From UBA4582 sp964228885 (lineage in GTDB: Bacteria > Pseudomonadota > Gammaproteobacteria > Pseudomonadales > Azotimanducaceae), in NCBI GenBank assembly GCA_964228885.1, contig CAXRCG010000134.1:1-12350 (forward strand): DNA of 12,350 nucleotides, given 5' to 3'. Within the stretch, counting starts at the first letter, position 1; the number at the start of each line of letters is the position of its first letter. The translations under genes and the position numbers were made by a program. This document shows positions 1-7,314 of this stretch, piece by piece. The notes under the pieces were generated by a model that saw only the letters and a program-made list of their open reading frames with translations, had not been told where the DNA came from and searched no databases.

Positions 1-718
1 ACGCCTCAGCATAGCGCATGAGGTCGTCTTCAGTAATCACATCTTCGTCTCGAGGCACCACTGGCGCAGACTTTTCGCCCCCAAACCAGCCACCCATTTT
101 CCTTGTCATTGCGGTCGCCGAGGGTTGCCCCACGGAAGCAGGGTCCCCTTTGCGAAAGATCAGCTGAATAAAATTGAAGGGATTGGCATCCATTGACCCG
201 GTCGCGCTGGAAAAATTCTCCTGATAAAAGCGCATATATTCCCACTGCCCGGCCGGATATTCGGCCTCGGGGTAGATATTTCGGTCGACCTTATCGATGA
301 CAAAATCAAGACCCTGTTCTAACGCTGCATAAGGTACACATAGATTAGCTACCGCCAGACATTTGTCGGGATGGTGAGCGGCAATACTCCAGGCCACGGG
401 ACTTCCCCAGTCATGCCCGACCCAAACAGCAGACGCTCTGTTCAGATGCGCCAACAACTCCATCATGTCTTGCACAGCCAGTGACAATTGATAATCGCTA
501 TGTTTGTCATATACGCTTGAATTACCGTAGCCGCGCATATCCGGCGCAATCGCTCTGAACCCCATAGCGGCAAAAAATGGCAACTGGTGACGCCAGCTGA
601 TGGATAGCTCAGGCCAGCCGTGGATGAAAATAATCAGCGGCCCAGCTTTAGGGCCGGCGGCAAGATAATGCGTCGTGTGGCGCAAGGTTGCGCAGTAGTG
701 CGATTCGATATCATTCAT
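1..718 (-). CDS. Epoxide hydrolase-like alpha/beta hydrolase (C-terminal part outside the window)
   Basis: Probably opens an epoxide, or hydrolyses a related electrophile, through a covalent Asp-ester intermediate in the cytoplasm. The first 239 residues are present and the frame is open to the left edge; family members are usually about 300-330 residues, so roughly a quarter is missing. Visible motifs are the oxyanion-hole HGWPE (about residues 33-37), DMRGYG (60-65) and the nucleophile elbow GHDWG (101-105), with Asp103 as nucleophile. An Asp rather than Ser there points to the epoxide hydrolase/haloalkane dehalogenase branch, and HGWPE with DMRGYG favours epoxide hydrolase. The catalytic His and the second acid should lie in the missing part. 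ATG at 718 is the first start after an in-frame stop at 737-739; no clear Shine-Dalgarno site is seen. There is no signal peptide. Substrate unknown; haloacetate dehalogenase is a less likely alternative. Confidence 0.88.
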   Translation of the reverse strand, partial: MNDIESHYCATLRHTTHYLAAGPKAGPLIIFIHGWPELSISWRHQLPFFAAMGFRAIAPDMRGYGNSSVYDKHSDYQLSLAVQDMMELLAHLNRASAVWVGHDWGSPVAWSIAAHHPDKCLAVANLCVPYAALEQGLDFVIDKVDRNIYPEAEYPAGQWEYMRFYQENFSSATGSMDANPFNFIQLIFRKGDPASVGQPSATAMTRKMGGWFGGEKSAPVVPRDEDVITEDDLMRYAEA

Positions 719-934
719 ATGCTGACATACCGATAGTTAGTAATGTTGAGAAGAAATTTATCACACAATTATAGGGATCGGAGGATTAACAGCGGCGAGT
801 TTAATGGGTTGAAACACAATTAACCGCAGCAGCTATTCGACTCAAACCGATGAGAATAACCATCCTTATCCCGTGACATCTCTATCTCGTTCTACTCGGC
901 TTTACCGATAGCGCCTCGCCTGCAGGTACAACCT
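719..934. other. Intergenic region between the hydrolase and sulfatase genes
   Basis: These 216 bases separate two minus-strand genes. I see no coding frame of credible length and no strong intrinsic terminator; only weak 4-bp stems occur just past the sulfatase stop. A short imperfect direct repeat, ATTAAC followed by A or C and then GC, occurs near 784 and near 820. The gap is long enough to carry a separate promoter for the hydrolase, but I cannot place one with confidence. Confidence 0.4.
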
Positions 935-2653
935 TCAACGGCCTGTCTCAGAATCATTTTTTAATTCGACATAATCCGGCTTTGATGGGTATGCAGTTGC
1001 ATCTTCGGGCTCAGTAATGACGCCGTTACTGACTTTATATTCGGCGAACGCCTGCAATAACGTGTCTAGTATTTCAGGCTCCACCTGCGCAAGGTTAACC
1101 TGCTCACCAGGGTCTTGCTGCAGGTTATACAAAGACCAACTGCCGTCTTGCCACGGCGCGCGTATTCGCATCGCTTTCCAGTGGCCCATATAAACAGAGG
1201 CATGACCAAACAGTTCAAATGCAACAGGTTCCGTCGCACCGTAAACCTGTGTTTCGTCTCCGTTTAGATAAGCCAGCATACTTCTACCACCGGGTTTGTA
1301 TAAGGAATCGTCACTGGGTTCAGCGTCTGCACCCGCGACATCCAGAAATGTCGGCGTGATGTCGAGTATTGAGGCAAAATCATCGAGGATTGCACCACGC
1401 TGCCTTTGACCATTTCCTGTATTGGGCATCCGTACGATCGTTGGACTTCGCGTGCCGCCTTCGGATGGCAGAAATTTATAATAACTCTGGTGGACTGAAC
1501 TTACCTGCGCCCAGCCAAGTCCCGCAAAGGTGTAAGAGTTCCCGGCACCCATGTTTTCCAGACTATTGTCATAAGACTTTTCAGCGAAAAAAGAGCGATA
1601 AGCGGGTCTTTGACTGCGATCATAAGGATCAGCTCCATTGTCAGACATAAATATAATGATGCTGTTGTCATATTGTTCTGCAGCTTTCAAATATTGCAGA
1701 AGGCGACCAACATTCGTGTCGAGGTTATCGATCATCGCCGCGTATATCGCCATTTTTCGCGCTTCGTTCTGCCGTTCCGTCGCGGACAATGATTCCCACG
1801 CCGGCACTTCCGCAATGCGCGGGGGCAACGGCGCATGCGCGGGAATCAAGCCCATCGATTTCATTCGTGCATATCGATGTTCTCGTATCGCATCCCAGCC
1901 CTCATCATAAGTTCCAACATATTGGTTGATGGTCTCGCGAGGCGCCTGCAGGGGCCAATGTGGCGCAGTGAAAGCAAGATAGGCAAAGAATGGTTTATTG
2001 GTTCCTTCTGATGCAGCAAGGTTGTTTAACAACTGATCGGTAAATACGTCACTGGAATAACCGTCGGGTCGCTCTGTCGGCACACCATTCCGACGGTAAC
2101 TGGATTTCGGATTACGTGAATTATTGCCGTCGTCACTAAAGTGATTTCCGCCGCCGTTCAACAGTGCAAATGTCTGTTCGAAGCCGCGGGCATGTGGCGT
2201 CTGATGGTTTTCATAACCCAGATGCCATTTACCGCTCATGAAGGTGTCGTAACCCGCTTTTTGCAACAAACGCGCCACTGTCTCCACCTTATCACCCAGA
2301 ACACCGGCATAACCCGGTAAATCTTCATGGTGCGGCAGACGATCTTCGAGCATTGTCCCCATGCCGTTAAGGTGATTATCAACGCCGGTTAAGAGGATTG
2401 AGCGCGTAGGTGAGCAGGTTGATAAGGTATGAAAAGCGGTTAATCGAATGCCTTCGTTCGCAAGCGCATCAAGATTGGGCGTACTAATCTCTCCGCCAAA
2501 GGCACCAAGATCGCCAAAGCCAAGATCATCAGCCACAATCAGAACGATGTTGGGCCTCGGGTCAACTGGCGCGGGTAATGGCGCCGGCTGTTCAGGATCG
2601 CTGCAGCCAACCAGTAGTAAACATATAACAAGCGCTATTGTAGTCACTTTCAT
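935..2653 (-). CDS. Lipoprotein arylsulfatase (type I, formylglycine-dependent)
   Basis: Hydrolyses a sulfate ester outside the cytoplasm; the natural substrate cannot be read from sequence. The 572-residue protein starts with a lipoprotein signal peptide: a basic N-terminus, a hydrophobic core and lipobox LVGC ending at Cys17. Ser follows the Cys, so by the E. coli +2 rule outer-membrane sorting is expected. Sulfatase marks are the metal-binding Asp pair in ADDLGFGD (Asp42, Asp43), the signature CSPTR at 80-84 whose Cys80 is the residue converted to formylglycine, GKWHLG (141-146; Lys142, His144), PHWP (231-234) and SDNG (337-340; Asp338, Asn339). The length suits the AtsA-type arylsulfatase family. 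I chose ATG at 2653 over the longer frame to 2716 because GAGGA lies 7 bases upstream and the signal peptide then sits at the N-terminus. No formylglycine-generating enzyme or AtsB-type maturase is in the window, so activation must come from elsewhere. Confidence 0.93.
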   Translation of the reverse strand: MKVTTIALVICLLLVGCSDPEQPAPLPAPVDPRPNIVLIVADDLGFGDLGAFGGEISTPNLDALANEGIRLTAFHTLSTCSPTRSILLTGVDNHLNGMGTMLEDRLPHHEDLPGYAGVLGDKVETVARLLQKAGYDTFMSGKWHLGYENHQTPHARGFEQTFALLNGGGNHFSDDGNNSRNPKSSYRRNGVPTERPDGYSSDVFTDQLLNNLAASEGTNKPFFAYLAFTAPHWPLQAPRETINQYVGTYDEGWDAIREHRYARMKSMGLIPAHAPLPPRIAEVPAWESLSATERQNEARKMAIYAAMIDNLDTNVGRLLQYLKAAEQYDNSIIIFMSDNGADPYDRSQRPAYRSFFAEKSYDNSLENMGAGNSYTFAGLGWAQVSSVHQSYYKFLPSEGGTRSPTIVRMPNTGNGQRQRGAILDDFASILDITPTFLDVAGADAEPSDDSLYKPGGRSMLAYLNGDETQVYGATEPVAFELFGHASVYMGHWKAMRIRAPWQDGSWSLYNLQQDPGEQVNLAQVEPEILDTLLQAFAEYKVSNGVITEPEDATAYPSKPDYVELKNDSETGR

Positions 2654-3084
2654 AGGCTTTTCCTCACCAACTTGTAAGCACGCGATCACTCGGATAACCC
2701 TGCTAGCCTGAAGCACGCGGGGCTTTCACCAACAATACCGAGTTCCGACTAAAAAAAGAACAGCTAATCGATGCCCGCTTCAATCAATCCCTAAAGGTTG
2801 GGTGCGGCACAGCAACAGTTTTCTATAGAATGCGCGTAAGGCAACCAATACATTAATCGAGCCTAACAACCTGAGCGCTATCGCATTTAACTTGATTTAA
2901 TGTGCGGGAAATAGCCATCAACTATCTCTTGTTTTATGTCCAATAAGCTGTCGAAATGTAAGGGCACGAAGTGACTCACGTGCTAAAGGTCCCTGAATAA
3001 AAAAACCTGCAGAAGCACTATTTGTCAGTTTGTTTCAGGTGTAATCTAGCCAGCTCACCGATAAATAGGTTCAAGGATCTGATT
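2654..3084. promoter_or_regulatory. Divergent intergenic region between sulfatase and LLM oxidoreductase genes
   Basis: This 431-base stretch holds no credible gene and should contain promoters firing both ways. I could not assign a convincing -35/-10 pair: a TTGTCA box at 3022-3027 is followed by TAATCT at 3042-3047, but the 14-base spacer is too short. Symmetric elements that could be operators are GTGACTCAC at 2971-2979, embedded between GCACG (2964-2968) and CGTGC (2979-2983), and an imperfect AT-rich palindrome near 2884-2902. These are visible in the sequence; a regulatory role is inference only. Confidence 0.35.
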
Positions 3085-3942
3085 ATGCTGAAACTAGGTT
3101 GCCAGATGGCATTCAATGAACATACCTCACCTGAATATATTGCCGCCGCTGCTGCAATGGTCGAGAAACTTGGATACGACTCATTCTGGGTGCCGGAGCA
3201 CGTATTGTTTTTTCCAGAGTACGAGTCGAAATACCCCTACTCTGAAGATGGCAGAATACAAGGAGACCCACGCAGTCTGCTCGACCCTTTGACCGCACTT
3301 ACATACGTCGCCGCCAACACCAGCAAGATACGACTTGGCACAGGCATCTGCCTAGTGCCCCAGCGTAACCCTGTCTATACTGCAAAACAGGTCGCTGACC
3401 TTGATTATCTTTCCGGTGGGCGGGTAGATTTCGGTATCGGTATCGGATGGTTAAAAGAAGAATTTAACGCGTTGGGTGTCCCCTGGACCGATCGTGCCGG
3501 ACGCACTGAAGAATGTATCGGCGTCATGAAAACGCTCTGGTGTGACGAACTCTCCAGTTATCAAGGCAAGTATTTTTCTTTCGAAGCCGCATATCAAAAC
3601 CCCAAGCCCGTTCAGCGCCCGCACCCGCCACTGATATTTGGGGGTGAGAGTCGAGCCGCGTTGAAAAGAGTGGCCACCCTTGGCCAGGGTTGGTTTACCT
3701 TTAACGTCACCCCCGAATCTCTGGCTTTGGGGATTGATATACTGCGACCCATGCTGGAAGAACGAGGGCGTGCCATCTCTGACATTTCAATCTCTGTTTC
3801 GCCGGACCGGAAACACATTAACCATGAAAGTTTAAAACGCTTTGAAGAACTCGGGGCTGAACAGATCATTTTGCCTATTTTCGCTAACAACACAGATAAG
3901 TTAGAAAGCAAGGCAACTAGGTTTCTTGAGCTTATGCAGTAG
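3085..3942 (+). CDS. LLM class (luciferase-like) flavin oxidoreductase, F420-dependent type
   Basis: Encodes a 285-residue TIM-barrel protein of the bacterial luciferase-like superfamily, which uses reduced F420 or FMN to oxidise or reduce small organic substrates in the cytoplasm. The family is indicated by the N-terminal strand KLGCQ, FWVPEHV (residues 34-40), the IRLGTGICLVPQRNPVYTAK block (82-101), LDYLSGGRVDFGIGIGWLKEEF (106-127) and the PPLIFGGES segment (181-189). The pattern and size match the group automatically named 'probable F420-dependent oxidoreductase' (TIGR03619-like). ATG at 3085 has AAGGA 7 bases upstream; a longer frame opening with TTG at 3022 adds a tail without family character. 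The gene is monocistronic in appearance, with an inverted repeat 24 bases after its stop. Cofactor (F420 or FMN) and substrate are not decidable here. Confidence 0.88.
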   Translation: MLKLGCQMAFNEHTSPEYIAAAAAMVEKLGYDSFWVPEHVLFFPEYESKYPYSEDGRIQGDPRSLLDPLTALTYVAANTSKIRLGTGICLVPQRNPVYTAKQVADLDYLSGGRVDFGIGIGWLKEEFNALGVPWTDRAGRTEECIGVMKTLWCDELSSYQGKYFSFEAAYQNPKPVQRPHPPLIFGGESRAALKRVATLGQGWFTFNVTPESLALGIDILRPMLEERGRAISDISISVSPDRKHINHESLKRFEELGAEQIILPIFANNTDKLESKATRFLELMQ

Positions 3943-3966
3943 CTGCGCTCCGCACTCGTCTCTTCA

Positions 3967-3993
3967 CGCTTCAGACAAATATCGTCTGAAGCG
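3967..3993. repeat. Perfect 10-bp inverted repeat (possible terminator or operator)
   Basis: The arms CGCTTCAGAC (3967-3976) and GTCTGAAGCG (3984-3993) are exact reverse complements around a 7-base loop. It starts 24 bases after the LLM oxidoreductase stop and 95 bases ahead of the decarboxylase start. No T-run follows on either strand, so it is not a canonical intrinsic terminator. It may be an mRNA 3'-end hairpin or a protein-binding palindrome. Confidence 0.6.
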
Positions 3994-4087
3994 CCCCAAC
4001 GTCAATAGCCATGAATAGCGGCAACAACATATTTTGCATCATATCCAAAAATAGTCGCTTGAATATTTCGCTTAAAAAGGGTCACCG

Positions 4088-5698
4088 ATGACAACCTGTG
4101 GAGAAATGCTTGTAAGACTACTGGAAAACTATTCAGTCGATACAGTCTTCGGAATTCCTGGTGTCCATACGATTGAGTTGTATCGGGGCCTTCCAGAGAC
4201 CAACATTCGTCACGTGACGCCTCGTCATGAGCAAGGTGCTGGTTTTATGGCAGACGGGTATGCGCGAGTCACGGGGAAACCAGGTGTATGCCTGATCATC
4301 ACCGGTCCGGGGATGACAAATATTGCAACGGCGATGGCGCAGGCACTGGCAGACTCCATTCCAATGCTTGTCATCTCATCGGTAAACAATAGCCATCAAC
4401 TCTCACTAGGTGAAGGGCGCCTTCATGAATTACCCAATCAACAACAAACAATAGCCGGCGTATCCGTATGGAGCCATACGCTGCTGCGCGCCAATGAATT
4501 ACCACAGATACTGGCGAGAGCCTTTACGGTTTTCTCAAGCGAAAGGCCTGGCCCCGTGCACATAGAAATACCCCTTGATGTCATTACCTCCGATGCTGAT
4601 CATCTGGATTTAGCACCCTACCCGCTTGCCGCACCTCCCGCGCCTGACCCTGCATCAATCAATGCCGCTGCGCGGATACTCAGGCAGGCATCACGCCCTC
4701 TGATAGCGATTGGCGGAGGGGCAAAAAATGCGTCAAAAGCGCTGATTGCTTTGGCTGAACAAATGAATGCGCCGGTCGTCAATACCGTCAACGCCAAGGG
4801 CGTGATTCCCTATAGTCATCCACTCGCCGTCGGCGGTTCCGGTTCTCAGGACGCTATTCGCGACGCGTTTTCAGATGCAGATGTTGTGCTCGCGGTCGGT
4901 ACCGAGTTCGGCGAAACAGATTATGACTTTTTCTATCACGGCGCTTTGAAGATAGACGGCAAGCTAATACGCGTTGACATAGATCCTCGCCAACTCACCC
5001 GTAACATTAGACCGGATTTTCCGATTAACAGCGATGCTGCGCTGGCTCTGTCCGCACTCACCGCTGCACTGAACCAGTCTGAGGTACCGCTTAATGGTAT
5101 GGGAATTACCCGCGCCGAATCCCTCCGGAAAGCACTCAGGTCAAATCAGGACGCAGACTATCAAGCGGTGTTCGCCACCATACGCGAGGCACTGCCTGAG
5201 GTAATCATTGTCGGAGATTCGACTCAAGCGACTTACTACGCATGGTTAAATTATGAAACTGAACATCCTCGAAGATATTTTCATTCCGCCAGCGGCTATG
5301 GCACGCTGGGTTATGCTATTCCCGCCGCGATCGGGGCTAGCCTTGGTAATACCGATGTACCCGTTATTGGTCTGATCGGTGACGGTGCCGCCCAATTTAC
5401 ACTTGGCGAATTAGCGTGTGCCGCAGAAATTAAAACCGGGGTCATATTTTTGCTCTGGCATAATAACGGGTACGGCGAGATAAAACGTTTTATGGAGAAC
5501 GGTGATATTACGCCTATTGGTGTAGACATTCATACACCCGACTTCATGACAATTGGCAAAGCCATGGGCTGTCATGTTGCCAGCCCCAATGATTTAGAAA
5601 CACTCAAACAAGCACTGATCAACGCACGTAACACTGCTGCTCCAACCCTCATCGAGTTACGCCAGGAAAAATTCACAGAAGGACCACCCAACTTGTAA
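4088..5698 (+). CDS. ThDP-dependent 2-oxoacid decarboxylase, resembling 5-guanidino-2-oxopentanoate decarboxylase (AruI)
   Basis: Encodes a 536-residue cytoplasmic enzyme of the acetolactate synthase/benzoylformate decarboxylase superfamily. The N-terminal ThDP domain carries the catalytic Glu48 in RHEQGAGFMADGYAR (46-60) and ITGPGMTN (71-78). A central domain spans about 190-325. The C-terminal pyrophosphate domain has GDGAAQF from 431 and the Asn pair 459-460, the GDG...NN ThDP/Mg motif. The N-terminal stretch, including FGIPGVHTIELYRGL, recalls proteins annotated as 5-guanidino-2-oxopentanoate decarboxylase, the second step of the arginine transaminase pathway (AruI of Pseudomonas). That assignment rests on remembered similarity. 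The partner transaminase AruH is not in the window, so a different 2-oxoacid is possible. AGGG lies 6 bases before the ATG. It opens a probable five-gene unit and overlaps the following transporter by one base. Confidence 0.85.
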   Translation: MTTCGEMLVRLLENYSVDTVFGIPGVHTIELYRGLPETNIRHVTPRHEQGAGFMADGYARVTGKPGVCLIITGPGMTNIATAMAQALADSIPMLVISSVNNSHQLSLGEGRLHELPNQQQTIAGVSVWSHTLLRANELPQILARAFTVFSSERPGPVHIEIPLDVITSDADHLDLAPYPLAAPPAPDPASINAAARILRQASRPLIAIGGGAKNASKALIALAEQMNAPVVNTVNAKGVIPYSHPLAVGGSGSQDAIRDAFSDADVVLAVGTEFGETDYDFFYHGALKIDGKLIRVDIDPRQLTRNIRPDFPINSDAALALSALTAALNQSEVPLNGMGITRAESLRKALRSNQDADYQAVFATIREALPEVIIVGDSTQATYYAWLNYETEHPRRYFHSASGYGTLGYAIPAAIGASLGNTDVPVIGLIGDGAAQFTLGELACAAEIKTGVIFLLWHNNGYGEIKRFMENGDITPIGVDIHTPDFMTIGKAMGCHVASPNDLETLKQALINARNTAAPTLIELRQEKFTEGPPNL

Positions 5699-6948
5699 TG
5701 CAACCCCCAACACAATCAGACGAGTCAGCTTCGCCCCCTGAAATCCCTGGCACGATCGCCTTGTATCGTTCACTGGCACTGCCGGTATTTGCTCCGACTT
5801 TTATCATGTCTGCGTGTCAAAGCAGTGTGATGTTGCTGATTCCATTGTTTGCCCTGGAACTCGGCGCTCATCCTGGTGTTGCCGCAGTTATCTTCGCGAT
5901 TCGAGGACTTGGCAACATGGTCGTTGACGTACCTGCCGGTTACGCTGCTTCAAAGTTAGGCGACAAGTTCACGATGTTGATCGGCATTGGCACGATGATC
6001 GTAACGGCATTTGCAGCCTCGTTCACTCAATCGGCTGTTTTATTATCGCTCATCGCTTTCTTGTTTGGCGCGGCGATGGCTATCTGGCTTCTGGCTCGAC
6101 TCACCTTTATTAGCGAAACAATTGCAGTAGTGCAACGGGGCAAAGCTGTTTCAACCATGGCAGGCCTACAGCGTTTTGGCGGGCTTGCAGGACCGGTTTC
6201 TACCGGGGTTATCGCAACCGCGTTTAGTTTCGAAATTGCATTTTTATGTATTGCAGCATTTGCTTGCGTCGCGCTCATCCTGACACTCGTTTTTGTGCGT
6301 AAGAATGTCAAGGTTGGTAATCCCGAGTCCCCTAATCTACTGCACATTATTCCCCACATTCTCAGCAACCATCAACACACATTCTTGACAGCAGGCATTG
6401 CTGTTTCCTGTTGCACTCTCTTACGCGCAAGCAGACAATTACTGATCCCGCTCTGGGGAGAATCCATCGGTCTTGATACCAATGAAATCGGGTACATTGT
6501 TGGTTGTGCCGCAGCGATGGATATGGTGATGTTCCCGCTTGCCGGTTACCTTATGGACAATAAAGGCAGAAAGACAACCCTTGTGTCCTGCCTGGCCTTT
6601 TTATCACTTGGCATATTTTTAATACCGTTCAGCAACAGCTATATCACGTTGCTAGGGTGCGCAATGCTGGCGGGTTTTGGCAACGGGTTGGGCAGCGGCA
6701 TCAATATGACGATGGGCGCTGACTTCGCGCCTTCTTCAATCCGAGGGGAGTTCCTTGGCGTCTGGAGATTGATGAGTGATGCCGGTTCATTTACAGGCCC
6801 GCTGATTACCGGTTATATCGCGAGCAGCTTTATGTTAGCCGCTGCCTTTCCTGTATCATCAGCGTTTGGTTTGGTTGGTATATGCCTCGTGATATTTGGT
6901 GTGAAGGAAACGCTACAACCTAAGCCCGGAGAATGTCAGACACACTGA
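5698..6948 (+). CDS. MFS transporter, translationally coupled to the decarboxylase
   Basis: Encodes a 416-residue inner-membrane protein with about 12 hydrophobic segments. An MFS motif A-like loop follows helix 2 (GYAASKLGDKFTM, about 81-93), and a second copy occurs in the C-terminal half (GYLMDNKGRKTT, about 283-294). A hydrophilic central loop lies around 200-225. The start codon shares its A with the TAA stop of the upstream gene (TAATG), and the nearest AAGGA is 14 bases away, so translation probably depends on coupling. This makes a shared substrate or product with the decarboxylase likely. Import of the precursor and export of a product are both possible; the substrate cannot be inferred from sequence. 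Confidence 0.88.
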   Translation: MQPPTQSDESASPPEIPGTIALYRSLALPVFAPTFIMSACQSSVMLLIPLFALELGAHPGVAAVIFAIRGLGNMVVDVPAGYAASKLGDKFTMLIGIGTMIVTAFAASFTQSAVLLSLIAFLFGAAMAIWLLARLTFISETIAVVQRGKAVSTMAGLQRFGGLAGPVSTGVIATAFSFEIAFLCIAAFACVALILTLVFVRKNVKVGNPESPNLLHIIPHILSNHQHTFLTAGIAVSCCTLLRASRQLLIPLWGESIGLDTNEIGYIVGCAAAMDMVMFPLAGYLMDNKGRKTTLVSCLAFLSLGIFLIPFSNSYITLLGCAMLAGFGNGLGSGINMTMGADFAPSSIRGEFLGVWRLMSDAGSFTGPLITGYIASSFMLAAAFPVSSAFGLVGICLVIFGVKETLQPKPGECQTH

Positions 6949-6992
6949 CCGACATATAACCTCAAAGAGCATTAAGTCTCGCTGACGCAAAT

Positions 6993-7268
6993 TTGAAATC
7001 AGACACAGAAAAATTACTGCAGAAAAGGGAAAAACTAAATCACCTCGATGGTGTCAAGGTCGTATCCCACAAGCAACGAACCGACGACGGGTGGTTTCTG
7101 AATGCAATCATGATTGACGGTTATGACGTGCCATTTAAATATCGTAGGAAGCAAAAATATCGCACGCTAAAAAACGCCTATGTCAACGTCACCTACTATC
7201 CAGTAACAGAGGTCGTTGCCGGTATGGAATTTGAAGTCATGAAAGTTGTTAGAATTAGATTGTCATGA
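6993..7268 (+). CDS. Small conserved-looking protein of unknown function (91 aa, TTG start)
   Basis: I do not recognise a named family. The 91-residue product is soluble and basic. It has a charged N-terminal helix-like stretch (residues 1-17), then alternating residues suggesting a small beta-rich fold: LDGVKVVSHKQRTDDGWF (18-35), MIDGYDVPFKYRRKQKYRTLK (40-60) and VNVTYYP (64-70), closing with MEFEVMKVVRIRL (78-90). There is no signal peptide, membrane segment or Cys. The frame is open only from 6960, and TTG at 6993 is the only usable start near its head; no good Shine-Dalgarno site is seen. It lies 44 bases after the transporter and 46 before the sulfurtransferase, all on the same strand, so co-expression is likely. 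Coding status is supported by the protein-like composition and its fit in the operon. Confidence 0.72.
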   Translation: MKSDTEKLLQKREKLNHLDGVKVVSHKQRTDDGWFLNAIMIDGYDVPFKYRRKQKYRTLKNAYVNVTYYPVTEVVAGMEFEVMKVVRIRLS

Positions 7269-7314
7269 TGCTGCGAAAACAAGCGAATAACTTGAGGCGT
7301 TAAGGAGAAATATA

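Noticed and set aside
2448..2711. Plus-strand open frame of 87 codons opposite the sulfatase N-terminus
   Set aside because: It lies fully antisense to a well-supported gene and its low-complexity Ser/Pro-rich product looks like a shadow frame.
2654..2716. Longer N-terminus for the sulfatase, starting at 2716
   Set aside because: It would bury the lipoprotein signal peptide behind 21 residues, and the ATG at 2653 has a good GAGGA site.
3022..3084. TTG start for the LLM oxidoreductase
   Set aside because: The extra 21 residues show no family character, and ATG at 3085 has AAGGA at ideal spacing.
6027..6368. Minus-strand open frame of 113 codons inside the first MFS gene
   Set aside because: Antisense to strongly coding sequence, no family features, no ribosome site considered convincing.
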